Source of the DNA: an uncultured bacterium
GTDB taxonomy: Bacteria; UBP6; UBA1177
Assembly (NCBI GenBank): GCA_947305505.1
Contig: CAMZDX010000010.1
Span: forward strand, 1 to 32,782
Direction: 5' to 3'
DNA: 32,782 nt
Shown here: positions 18,069-27,019 of the stretch, one piece after another
Layout of the letters: the number at the start of each line of letters is the position of its first letter
How positions within the stretch are numbered: position 1 is the stretch's first letter
Program-made: the position numbers and the translations under genes
Notes under the pieces: model-generated
What the model was told of the DNA's origin: nothing
The model's input: only the letters and a program-made list of their open reading frames with translations
The model's database searches: none

Positions 18069-19536
18069 GGTCAAATTTTTCACTGAATTCGAAAGAATCG
18101 CGCCAGATCCCGTCTTTGCCCAGTTTGAACCAGCGTCTGCGCCTCAGTGATTCATTGAAATAATGCAGAAATTCGGAATAGGTTTCGTCATTTTTGTGTT
18201 CAAGAGAATAATTGAGAAACCTTGAAATCTTCATCAGTGACGCGACATTAGCCCGTTTTTCATCGTCAAAAGGATAAAGCGCGCTGCCTCTGCACAAACG
18301 GACATTTTCGGGGATCCCCATCTCTTCGAACATCGGCACTCCGGGAACTAAGTAAAGCGGGCTCAAACCGCCTTTGACACCGAGTTTGTTCAGGTGCAGC
18401 AATGTCTCGCAGGTGTCGGCAAGCTCCGTTCCGGGAAGGCCGGGAATGAGAAAAACTTCGATCTCGTTTTTTCCTTCAGTACGCCTGATTATCTCTTCGA
18501 TTTCGGCAATTCCGTGCGGCCGGTGAAGCCCTCGCGCCACATTTTTTTCGGCAGAAACTAACGAAAGATCGAGCTTGATGAAACCCGCAGTGACGAGCCT
18601 TTCAGAAAACGGAAGAATGTTTCTCGCAGTGAGACCATTCATAGCCGTGAACGTCAGGCCTTTCGCGTGCATTTCCTCAAGAATATCGAGAAGCTGCGTT
18701 GTGTATTCACCGTTTGAAAATATATCGTCATCTTCAATGTCTACTACTTCAGCACCGATACTCAAAAGGTATTCGAGTTCCTTTTTTATGTGAGAAATTT
18801 CACGAAACGCGAGCCTGTTGTCACGGTGTATCGAGCAGAAAGCGCAGCGGTTGCGGCATCCGGCTGAAAAGATAATCTTCGCGATTCTTTTCTTACGGAA
18901 ATAGCGCAGATTTTCACGTTTAGGAATCAAGTCTTCACACCACGCCGGTTCGAACGAGGGTTCGTTGAAAATGATCCCGCCTTCTTTCCTGTAAATGAGT
19001 CCCGGCACTTCTTCAAAAGAAATCTTTCCCTCGATAGCATCAGCAAGAAGCGGCAGAGTCACTGCCCCGTTTCCGCAGTTTAAATAGTCTGCGTTCGTGA
19101 TTTCTGCAATCTTCTTTTTCTGCGCATTTACCGCCGTTCCACCGATAACGACCGGAATATCGACACTCTTTTTTATTTCGGCTGCAAGAAGTTCGACATC
19201 GGGGTGATACGGAGAAAAAAGAGAACTTAAAGCGACAAAATCAAAGTTGCTTTCCTTAATAAAATCAACTATTTTAAAAAAACTGTCACCAAGTCTTTTG
19301 TACCCCGAGTGAAGTGAAAACGGCGAGCAGTCTTCTTCGTAGAATTTGTCTAAATAAGCAAATTCGGGTGGAGTCGCGACACGCTTTATTTTGCCCGAAA
19401 AAGTGGCGTCATACAAAGAGACATCGTGTCCAGCTTTTTCCAGTGCCTCTTTGATGTAAAGCAGCCCCAGAGGCTCCATTCTGTGAGTCGTGAAATAAAA
19501 ATCGAAAACGGGCGGCGCAATAAGAGCGATCTTCAA
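18052..19536 (-). CDS. B12-binding domain radical SAM protein
   Basis: MKIALIAPPVFDFYFTTHRMEPLGLLYIKEALEKAGHDVSLYDA (B12-binding) and SAGCRNRCAFCSI (CxxxCxxC). Confidence 0.9.
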   Translation of the reverse strand: MKIALIAPPVFDFYFTTHRMEPLGLLYIKEALEKAGHDVSLYDATFSGKIKRVATPPEFAYLDKFYEEDCSPFSLHSGYKRLGDSFFKIVDFIKESNFDFVALSSLFSPYHPDVELLAAEIKKSVDIPVVIGGTAVNAQKKKIAEITNADYLNCGNGAVTLPLLADAIEGKISFEEVPGLIYRKEGGIIFNEPSFEPAWCEDLIPKRENLRYFRKKRIAKIIFSAGCRNRCAFCSIHRDNRLAFREISHIKKELEYLLSIGAEVVDIEDDDIFSNGEYTTQLLDILEEMHAKGLTFTAMNGLTARNILPFSERLVTAGFIKLDLSLVSAEKNVARGLHRPHGIAEIEEIIRRTEGKNEIEVFLIPGLPGTELADTCETLLHLNKLGVKGGLSPLYLVPGVPMFEEMGIPENVRLCRGSALYPFDDEKRANVASLMKISRFLNYSLEHKNDETYSEFLHYFNESLRRRRWFKLGKDGIWRDSFEFSEKFDLKEFS

Positions 19537-19546
19537 ACCGGCACCG

Positions 19547-20161
19547 CTAATTCTTTTTGTTGAATGTGTTCATTGCCGCTTCAACGCTTTCTAAAACAAG
19601 CGTTTTTGCGATCTCAGCCCATTTTTCTTTGTTTTCGGAGATGATTTCGAGTTCTTCTTCGGAAAATTCAGACAAAACATAGTCTGCAATATTGATTCCG
19701 GGCATAGGTTTGCCGATTCCGAGACGGACTCTCGTAAAATCGGGCGTTTCAAGCTCTGCGATTATAGATTTTATGCCGTTGTGACCGGCAGAACTTCCGT
19801 TTTTTCTGATTCGCTGAGAACCGAAAGCGATATCCATTTCGTCGTGTGCGACGATTATGTGTTCAGGTTTTATCCCGAAAAGTTTTTTTGCCTTTTTTAC
19901 GGACAAGCCCGAATTGTTCATGTAGGTCGAAGGCTTGAGCAGAATGACGTCTTTTTCGCCTATTTTTCCTTTTGCGACAAATCCGTTCACCTTTTTCGAA
20001 AACTCGAAAGGAGCAAAGCCGAAAAACGACGCGATACTTTCGACAAACATGAAACCGATGTTGTGACGCGTAGTAAAATAGCGCTTTTCAGGATTGCCTA
20101 GACCGATGATTAAAAAATCTTCAGTTGGAACTGGATCTTTGAAGAAAAAACGGAACCACAA
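19547..20161 (-). CDS. pth: Peptidyl-tRNA hydrolase
   Basis: LIIGLGNPEKRYFTTRHNIGFM, LLKPSTYMNNSG, VAHDEMDI, GSSAGHNGIKSI, RLGIGKP: Pth signatures. Confidence 0.97.
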   Translation of the reverse strand: MWFRFFFKDPVPTEDFLIIGLGNPEKRYFTTRHNIGFMFVESIASFFGFAPFEFSKKVNGFVAKGKIGEKDVILLKPSTYMNNSGLSVKKAKKLFGIKPEHIIVAHDEMDIAFGSQRIRKNGSSAGHNGIKSIIAELETPDFTRVRLGIGKPMPGINIADYVLSEFSEEELEIISENKEKWAEIAKTLVLESVEAAMNTFNKKN

Positions 20162-20179
20162 AATGACGACCGGAAACGA

Positions 20180-20743
20180 TTATTCGCCGCCTCTTCCTTT
20201 GTTGATTACGATAACGGGAGCATCCTGGGTGAAAACAGGTCTTACGCCCTGCGGATAAGGCAGAGTCGAAAGTTTGATTCTGTCGCCGATTTCGTTGTTT
20301 GTTACGTCAACAACTATTTCAGCCGGAACGTCAGCCGGTTTGCATGCAACTTTAACTTCCTTTACGACCTGGAAAATCTTTCCGCCGGCGATCTCACCTT
20401 TCGATCTTCCCTGTTTTGTAACCGGAACAACTATCGTGATCTCTTTGTCTTCAGAAACAGTCATGAAATCAACATGAATGATGTTGTCCTTTACCGGATG
20501 GATCTGAAGTTCGTGAGCGATTGCGAGATATTCTTTTCCTTCATAATCAAGGCTGAATATAACATTTTTTCCCTGCGGAGTGTGAAGTCCTTTGATAAGC
20601 TCTTTTCTCTCAACAGAACCGCTGATATTGCTTTCGAGACCTTTACCATAGATTTCGACCGGAACAAATCCGTTGTTTCTTACCGCTTTTACACTTTTTT
20701 TGCCCTGTTCTCTCTTTTCGACTGCGAGCTTAAAAGTTTCCAT
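20180..20743 (-). CDS. rplY: 50S ribosomal protein L25/general stress protein Ctc
   Basis: METFKLAVEKREQGKKSVKAVRNNGFVPVEIYGKG, HVDFMTV, C-terminal TL5/Ctc-type domain. The ORF-track N-terminal extension runs through the tRNA and is not real. Confidence 0.95.
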   Translation of the reverse strand: METFKLAVEKREQGKKSVKAVRNNGFVPVEIYGKGLESNISGSVERKELIKGLHTPQGKNVIFSLDYEGKEYLAIAHELQIHPVKDNIIHVDFMTVSEDKEITIVVPVTKQGRSKGEIAGGKIFQVVKEVKVACKPADVPAEIVVDVTNNEIGDRIKLSTLPYPQGVRPVFTQDAPVIVINKGRGGE

Positions 20744-20769
20744 AATTTCCTCCACATACAAATTATCAA

Positions 20770-20844
20770 TGGCTGGGGCAGAAGGATTCGAACCTCCGGA
20801 TGCCAGAACCAAAATCTGGTGTCTTACCGCTTGACGATGCCCCA
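20770..20844 (-). tRNA. tRNA-Gln (anticodon TTG), CCA encoded
   Basis: Minus strand tggggcatcgtcaagcggtaagacaccagattttggttctggcatccggaggttcgaatccttctgccccagcca folds as a cloverleaf with anticodon loop ttTTGgt. Confidence 0.97.
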
Positions 20845-20900
20845 ACGCCTGTTACTAAAATTCTTTTTGTAAAGAACACCCCGAAAAAAATCGGTCGCAG

Positions 20901-20929
20901 TTTATAGTCAGAAAGTCCTTATTTGTCAA
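20901..20929 (-). promoter_or_regulatory. Promoter of tRNA-Gln (and probably rplY-pth)
   Basis: Minus strand TTGACA (20929-20924), 17-bp spacer, TATAAA (20906-20901). Confidence 0.75.
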
Positions 20930-21002
20930 GATTTTTTTGCCGCCGCAGTTTTTCCAGTCCATCATCTTGTTTAATTGTACTTTCAAAGCTTTAAACTTTA
21001 GT

Positions 21003-21030
21003 TTGATTTTATAAAACCTTTCGTTATAAT
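21003..21030 (+). promoter_or_regulatory. Promoter of the cmk operon
   Basis: TTGATT (21003-21008), 16-bp spacer, TATAAT (21025-21030), gccgcg, TTTTTTT, then SD GGAGGG. Confidence 0.75.
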
Positions 21031-21053
21031 GCCGCGTTTTTTTGGAGGGTGCT

Positions 21054-21722
21054 ATGAAAAAAATCAGAGTTGCAATCGACGGTCCCGCAGGTGCAGGGAA
21101 AAGCAGCGTGAGCAGACTCACGGCTGAAAAACTGGGTTATTCCTATATCGATACAGGTGCGATTTACCGCGCTTTAGCCGTTTTTATGGGAGATACAGGC
21201 GTTGAAGAACACGACAAAATCAGAGAGCTTCTGAAAAATTTCGAAGTCTCTTTCAAAATCGAAAACGGAATCAACCGCGTTTTCCTGAACGGCAGAGACG
21301 TGACAACTGAGATCCGCGCCGAGAAAATCAGCATGAAGGCTAGTTCTGTTTCGGCGATCCCGTTTGTCCGCGAGGCTCTTTTCAATATGCAGAGAAAATA
21401 TGCGGAAGTCGGCGGCGTCGTTATGGAAGGACGCGATATCGGCACAGTCATCATGCCCGATGCGGAACTCAAGATATTTCTCACGGCTTCTCCTGAAAAA
21501 AGGGCGAAAAGAAGAATGCTCGAAATCGAAGCGAAAGGTCTGAAAGTCGATTTTGACGAACTCGTTAAAGAAATAAAAGAGCGCGACATCAAAGATTCAA
21601 CACGCGCGGTTTCGCCTTTAAAACAGGCCGAAGACGCCGTTCTGCTCGACAATTCCGACATAAATTTGGAGCAGACGGTAGATCTCATCGTTAAATATGC
21701 TCATGAAAGAGAGGGAAAATGA
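21054..21722 (+). CDS. cmk: (d)CMP kinase
   Basis: VAIDGPAGAGKSSVSRLTAEKLGYSYIDTGAIYRA, VVMEGRDIGTVIMPDAELKIFLTASPEKRAKRR. Confidence 0.97.
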   Translation: MKKIRVAIDGPAGAGKSSVSRLTAEKLGYSYIDTGAIYRALAVFMGDTGVEEHDKIRELLKNFEVSFKIENGINRVFLNGRDVTTEIRAEKISMKASSVSAIPFVREALFNMQRKYAEVGGVVMEGRDIGTVIMPDAELKIFLTASPEKRAKRRMLEIEAKGLKVDFDELVKEIKERDIKDSTRAVSPLKQAEDAVLLDNSDINLEQTVDLIVKYAHEREGK

Positions 21723-22615
21723 AAATAACGGTTGCTGACAATTCAGGTGTATGCTTCGGCGTGAGAAGGGCCTTCTCTCTGCTCGAAGATGCAGTAAAAA
21801 ACGCAAAAATCAGCGGAATGAAAGTCTTTATGCTGGGGCCTCTCATCCACAATCCGAGAGTGATCGCGCAGTACGCTGAAAAAGGGGTTGACGTCATCGA
21901 CATCGATTCGATTCAGGAAAATTCGTGCGTCGTGATACGAAGCCACGGCATCACGAAGGATGAACGCGCGCAGCTCGACAGATTTAACGGCATCACGCTG
22001 ATCGATACAACCTGTCCTTACGTCCAGAGGATCCATCAGCTCGTCGAAAAGCGCTCCGCCGAAGGTTTTGCAGTTCTCATCATGGGAGACCGTGAACACT
22101 CCGAAGTGAGAGGAATAACTTCAAAAATCTCCGGAAACTTTTTTGTTATTCATCCGACTGAATTTGAGTCTAAAAGCGAAGAACTGTCCGAATTTATCAA
22201 GGCTCACGACAGAATTTTCGCCGTAGCACAGACGACTTCGCGCCCTGCCAACTACGATTTTCTGCTGAAAAAAGTACGCAAAACTGTCGCAAACATGCCG
22301 GGACACAGATTTATCGCGGCTGAAACAATATGCACGGCAACTCTCAAAAGGCAGGATTCGGCTGGCGAACTTGCGAAAAAAGTCTCTTCGATGGTCGTTA
22401 TCGGCGGCAGAAATTCGTCCAACACTTCGAAACTTTTTCAGGTCGTCTCCGAGCGCAACAAAAACTCTTTCTGGGTCGAATCGCCCGAAGATTTCAGCAG
22501 TTCAGAGATCGAAATATTGAAAAATTCGGAATATGTTGGAATCACCGCAGGCGCATCCACTCCGGACGAGCAGATCGAGGAAATGAAATCGTTTTTAGGC
22601 TCGCTCAATGACTAA
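21719..22615 (+). CDS. ispH: 4-hydroxy-3-methylbut-2-enyl diphosphate reductase
   Basis: GVCFGVRRAF, GPLIHNPRV, VIRSHGI, DTTCPYVQRIH, ETICTATLKRQDSA, GGRNSSNTSKLF, AGASTPDEQIE. Confidence 0.97.
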   Translation: MKITVADNSGVCFGVRRAFSLLEDAVKNAKISGMKVFMLGPLIHNPRVIAQYAEKGVDVIDIDSIQENSCVVIRSHGITKDERAQLDRFNGITLIDTTCPYVQRIHQLVEKRSAEGFAVLIMGDREHSEVRGITSKISGNFFVIHPTEFESKSEELSEFIKAHDRIFAVAQTTSRPANYDFLLKKVRKTVANMPGHRFIAAETICTATLKRQDSAGELAKKVSSMVVIGGRNSSNTSKLFQVVSERNKNSFWVESPEDFSSSEIEILKNSEYVGITAGASTPDEQIEEMKSFLGSLND

Positions 22616-23555
22616 AACAGGAAACATTGAAGAAAACCATCCCGACAGGATTTTAAAACTAAAACCTGAAATCGGACTTCCTCTTGATATTGTTGGCTCG
22701 ATCCTTCCGTGCGATGCGGATGCAGTGGCAATCGTCGGAAGCAGGAAACCCTCTCTTTACGGCATAAAACTCGCTGAAAAAGCGGCGGAAGCGGCGGTTA
22801 AAAGCGGCAAAACGGTTATCAGCGGTTTAGCGCGCGGAATCGACACAGAATCTCACAGGGCGGCACTCAAAGCCGGAGGAAGAACGATCGCTGTTTTAGG
22901 CACCGGAATAAATGTCATCTACCCTGAGGAAAACATCGGTCTTGCCGAGGAAATCGAACACAGCGGCGCTGTCATTTCGCAGTTTCCGCCGGATACGCCG
23001 CCTATCGGCAGAAACTTTCCGATAAGAAACGAGACTGTGGCGAAAATGTGCGGAACACTCGTTCTCATTCAGGCAGCGGAAAAAAGCGGAAGCCTCATCA
23101 CGGCGAGACTCGCCCTTGAATACGGCAAAAAAGTTTTTGTATGTCCTGGAGAAATCGGAGATCCGCTTTTTGAAGGAAACTACGGATTTTTGAAAAAATA
23201 CAGGAACAGCAGAAATCTCGAGATACTTTTCGATTTCAGCATGATTTCGGAAAGCAGCCGGTGCTTTGACCGGAATTTTGAACTTTTTTCAGAGAAACAA
23301 AATTCAAAACATACTGAAATAACAAAAGAAAATACAATTTCGAACAACAAAAAAGAACCGCAACTTGATGGAACTAAAAAAATTGTTTATAACATAATAA
23401 AGTCAAATCCGTCAGGGATCGACTTTGATACTATCACCGTTCTTTCCGGAATCGGCGCGGCAGAGCTTCCGGCTGTGCTGCTTACGCTGGTTCTCGAAGG
23501 GATAGTGAGCGAGCTTAACGGCAAAATTTATAAACCAAGTGAGGCGAAATTATGA
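22608..23555 (+). CDS. dprA: DNA-processing protein DprA
   Basis: VAIVGSRKPSLYG, VISGLARGIDTESHRAAL, TIAVLGTGINVIYPEEN, NFPIRNE, SGSLITARLALEYGKKVFVCPG; C-terminal wHTH (DprA_WH-like). Confidence 0.95.
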   Translation: MTKTGNIEENHPDRILKLKPEIGLPLDIVGSILPCDADAVAIVGSRKPSLYGIKLAEKAAEAAVKSGKTVISGLARGIDTESHRAALKAGGRTIAVLGTGINVIYPEENIGLAEEIEHSGAVISQFPPDTPPIGRNFPIRNETVAKMCGTLVLIQAAEKSGSLITARLALEYGKKVFVCPGEIGDPLFEGNYGFLKKYRNSRNLEILFDFSMISESSRCFDRNFELFSEKQNSKHTEITKENTISNNKKEPQLDGTKKIVYNIIKSNPSGIDFDTITVLSGIGAAELPAVLLTLVLEGIVSELNGKIYKPSEAKL

Positions 23556-25780
23556 AACTTCTTATCGTGGAATCACCAACCAAGGCAAAAACTCTTACAA
23601 AATATCTGCCCGATTTTAAAGTCGTGGCATCAATGGGTCACATCATCGACCTTCCGTCAAAAACTCTGGGGATCGACATCGACGACAACTTCAAACCCGA
23701 TTACGAGGTGATTCCGGGAAAAGAAGGAACTATTTCGATGCTCAAAAAAGAGGCCGATGCAGCTGATGAAATCTATATCGGATCCGACCCTGACCGTGAA
23801 GGAGAGGCCATCGCGTTCCACATCGCGTCACTTTTCACGAACAAAGTCATCCACCGTGTTCTTTTCCACGAGATCACTAAAAGCGGAATAGAAAAGGCGC
23901 TTTCGACTTCTGCCGAACTCAATGAAGACCTTTACAATTCGCAGCAGGCCCGCAGGATCCTTGACAGGATCGTGGGCTACAAGCTCTCTCCCTTCCTCTG
24001 GAGAAGCGTTAAAAAAGGACTCAGCGCAGGAAGAGTACAATCGGTCGCACTTGAAATGATCGTTGACCGCGAAAAAGAGATCCGCGCTTTCGTTCCCGAA
24101 GAATACTGGTCGTTCAAAGCCGATTTTGCAGGAAAAAACGGAAAATTCGACACCATTCTTGAAAAAATCAAAGGAGAAAAAGTCGAAGTCTCGAACGAAA
24201 AAGATGCAAACGCGATCAGAGACGACATAGCAAAAACCAACTCTTTTTCGATAGTTTCAATCGAAAAGAAGGAAAAGAAAGAATCTCCCCTTCCGCCGCT
24301 CAACACGAGCAATCTTCAGCAGGAAGGTTCCCGCCTTCACAACTACACTGGCGAACAGACGATGAGGATCGCACAGTCGCTTTATGAAGGTAAAGATCTG
24401 GGCGAAGACGGATTCACCGGTCTTATCACCTACATGAGAACCGACTCTTTCAGAATTTCGGAAGAGGCTAATGCGGCGCTTAGAGACTACATTGCGGCAA
24501 ATGTCGGCAAAGAATTCCTTGCACCGAAAACAAAGATCTACGCAAACAAAAAAGGAAAAACTCAGGATGCACACGAAGCGATCAGACCGACCAACGTCGA
24601 GCTTACTCCGACAAAAATCGCTTCAAAACTCACCAAAGACGAACTCAACATCTACACTCTCATCTGGAAAAGATTCGTAGCAACTCAGATGAAGGATGCG
24701 GTTTACGAAACGACCGCGATCACGATCGAAGACACAGACAAGAAATACTCTTTCAAAAAGACCGGAAGCGTGATCCTCTTTGAAGGTTTCCGAAAAATAT
24801 ACAAGAAAACTGGCAAAGACGATACTATTCCGAAGGTTACCGAAAACGAAACCGTAAATCTTGAAAATCCGGTATGCGAGCAGCATTTCACCAAGCCGAC
24901 GCCGAGATTTACCGAAGGCAGCCTCGTCAAAGAGCTCGAAGAAAAGGGAGTCGGCAGACCTTCGACTTATGCGACCGTCATCAAACAGATCGTTCAGCGC
25001 AACTATGTCGAACGCATGAAAGAACCACGCGGCGCACTCATGGCGACAGACCTCGGGATTCTGGTCAGCGATACGCTCGTTTCATTCTTCCCGGAAATCA
25101 TCAACGTCAACTTCACCGCTGAAATGGAATCTGATCTCGACACCGTCGAAACCGGCGAGAAAGACTGGCTTGACGTTCTCAGAAGTTTCTACGCGACATT
25201 CTCTAAAGTCCTCGACAAAGGGATCACCGAAGTCAAGAAAGAGGGCAAAAAGAAAATTTATGCCGAAGAACCGTGTCCTAAATGCGGCAAAAGACTCGTT
25301 CTCAGATGGTCGAAAAAAGGAAATCTTCCTTTCCTTTCATGCGAAGGCTACCCCGAATGCGACTTTGCCGGAACATTTGAAAAAGACGGCGATATCTACC
25401 ATCTCAAAGAGGAAACCGAAGAGGAAAAGAATGTCGAACTTGATGAAGTGTGCCCGAACTGCGGAAGCAAACTCGTCATCAAAAAAGGACGTTTCGGCGA
25501 ATTCAAGGCGTGCAGCGCTTATCCGAAATGCAAGACGATAATCAAGGAAGACAAGAAAATATGCGACTGTCCGGTATGCGGAGACGGCGCTATAACTGTG
25601 AAACGCTCCAAAAAAGGAAGACTTTTCTACGGCTGCTCGAATTATCCGAAATGCGATTTCGTCAGCTGGTACAAACCGGTCGAAGGCGAAGTCTGCCCCG
25701 AATGCGGCTTCAAATATGTCGTTGAAAAGAAAAGAAGCGGCAAAGTCTGCCAGAAGTGCGGCAAAAAAATAGACAAATAA
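23552..25780 (+). CDS. topA: DNA topoisomerase I with four C-terminal zinc-ribbon units
   Basis: LLIVESPTKAKTLTKYL, YIGSDPDREGEAIAFHI, ITYMRTDS, KGVGRPSTYATVI; four CxxCG...C(x)xxC zinc-ribbon units. Confidence 0.97.
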   Translation: MKLLIVESPTKAKTLTKYLPDFKVVASMGHIIDLPSKTLGIDIDDNFKPDYEVIPGKEGTISMLKKEADAADEIYIGSDPDREGEAIAFHIASLFTNKVIHRVLFHEITKSGIEKALSTSAELNEDLYNSQQARRILDRIVGYKLSPFLWRSVKKGLSAGRVQSVALEMIVDREKEIRAFVPEEYWSFKADFAGKNGKFDTILEKIKGEKVEVSNEKDANAIRDDIAKTNSFSIVSIEKKEKKESPLPPLNTSNLQQEGSRLHNYTGEQTMRIAQSLYEGKDLGEDGFTGLITYMRTDSFRISEEANAALRDYIAANVGKEFLAPKTKIYANKKGKTQDAHEAIRPTNVELTPTKIASKLTKDELNIYTLIWKRFVATQMKDAVYETTAITIEDTDKKYSFKKTGSVILFEGFRKIYKKTGKDDTIPKVTENETVNLENPVCEQHFTKPTPRFTEGSLVKELEEKGVGRPSTYATVIKQIVQRNYVERMKEPRGALMATDLGILVSDTLVSFFPEIINVNFTAEMESDLDTVETGEKDWLDVLRSFYATFSKVLDKGITEVKKEGKKKIYAEEPCPKCGKRLVLRWSKKGNLPFLSCEGYPECDFAGTFEKDGDIYHLKEETEEEKNVELDEVCPNCGSKLVIKKGRFGEFKACSAYPKCKTIIKEDKKICDCPVCGDGAITVKRSKKGRLFYGCSNYPKCDFVSWYKPVEGEVCPECGFKYVVEKKRSGKVCQKCGKKIDK

Positions 25781-25836
25781 ATCCTGAAACGACCTCCCGG
25801 TCCCTTCCAATTCCTTTAATTTTTTAACTTTCCTGC

Positions 25837-25842
25837 TATAAT
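25837..25842 (+). promoter_or_regulatory. -10 element upstream of the YciO-like gene
   Basis: TATAAT followed by tgccgg-TTTTT; a weak TTTAAT 16 bp upstream. Confidence 0.5.
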
Positions 25843-25872
25843 TGCCGGTTTTTGATTTTTCACGAGGTTTAA

Positions 25873-26481
25873 ATGGAAAGGATTTCAGTCCATCTCAACA
25901 ATCCGGAGCGCAGGGCGGTAGACAAGGCGGTCAACGTGCTCGAAAGCGGCGGAGTCGTGCTTGTTCCAGGCGACACCTCCTATCTTCTGGCGGTGAAGAT
26001 CGGCAAAAAAAGCGCTCTTGACAAACTCAACAGGATAAAACAGAGCAAAAAAAGGAAATTCTACTCTCTGATCTTCAAAGATCTGAGCGACATTGCACGT
26101 TACGCCGACATCGACAACCGTCATTTCAACCTGCTCAAACGCTGTCTGCCCGGAGCTTACACTTTCATTCTTACAGCGAGCCGCGAAATTCCGAAAATCA
26201 TGTTAGAGAACCGTAAAGAGATCGGAATAAGGATCCCAGAGAGCCGCTTTCTGAACGATCTTGTCGAGGCTTTGGGCGAACCTATAGTCGTTTCGACCGC
26301 ATCGAATGAGGACGGCGAGGAGTTCTGCGACCCCGAAGAAGACGCTCCCGACTGGCTCGGTTTCGTCGATCTGCTGGTAAACGGCGGCTATATCGCGATG
26401 GATCAGACAACTATCGTCCAGCTTTCGGGCGACGAATACGAGATCGTCCGCGAAGGAAAAGGCGATACCGATATTTTTTAA
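25873..26481 (+). CDS. Sua5/YciO/YrdC family protein, YciO-like
   Basis: VLESGGVVLVPGDTSYLLAVKIG, LPGAYTFILTASREIPKIML, IGIRIPES, VVSTASN, ending VREGKGDTDIF; N-terminus HLNNPERRAVDKAV resembles YciO. Confidence 0.88.
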   Translation: MERISVHLNNPERRAVDKAVNVLESGGVVLVPGDTSYLLAVKIGKKSALDKLNRIKQSKKRKFYSLIFKDLSDIARYADIDNRHFNLLKRCLPGAYTFILTASREIPKIMLENRKEIGIRIPESRFLNDLVEALGEPIVVSTASNEDGEEFCDPEEDAPDWLGFVDLLVNGGYIAMDQTTIVQLSGDEYEIVREGKGDTDIF

Positions 26482-26491
26482 GGAGGCAACA

Positions 26492-27010
26492 ATGGATTTC
26501 ATCGAACTCGCGAAAAAACGCTACTCTGTCAGGAGTTATTCGGACAAAAAAGTGGAAAAGGATATCCTCGACAAAATTCTCGAAGCGGGAAACATCGCTC
26601 CGACCGCGAAAAACCAGCAGCCTCAGCGCATCTACGTCATCGAAGATCCTGCCCTGCTCGCAAAACTCGACACTCTGACTCCGTGCCGCTACAACGCGCC
26701 GACAGTTCTCATTTTCACCTACAATACTGATGAAGACTGGAAAAACCCGAATGAAGAAGGGATCCACGCCGGAATAGAGGATGTCAGCATCGTCGCGACC
26801 CACATCATGCTTCAGGCGGCTGAACTCGGGCTCGGCACGACCTGGTGCAATATGTTCGGAAACACCGCGCTCGAAAAGGCGTTCAACCTCCCCAAGAACG
26901 AAAGATCGGTCCTTTTCATGGATCTCGGCTATGCGGCCGCGGATGCGGAACCCTCGCCCAGACACACAGAAAAGAAACCGCTGGAAGCGACAGTAAAATA
27001 TTTGAAATAG
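26492..27010 (+). CDS. Nitroreductase family protein
   Basis: MDFIELAKKRYSVRSYSDKKV, ILEAGNIAPTAKNQQPQRIYVI, HIMLQAAELGLGTTWC; SD AAGGAGG. Confidence 0.93.
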   Translation: MDFIELAKKRYSVRSYSDKKVEKDILDKILEAGNIAPTAKNQQPQRIYVIEDPALLAKLDTLTPCRYNAPTVLIFTYNTDEDWKNPNEEGIHAGIEDVSIVATHIMLQAAELGLGTTWCNMFGNTALEKAFNLPKNERSVLFMDLGYAAADAEPSPRHTEKKPLEATVKYLK

Positions 27011-27019
27011 GAGACCGGA

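Noticed and set aside
20744-20845. N-terminal extension of the rplY ORF (MGHRQAVRHQILVLASGGSNPSAPAIDNLYVEEI)
   Set aside because: It is the translated tRNA-Gln sequence; the true start is METFKL at 20743 with an upstream SD.
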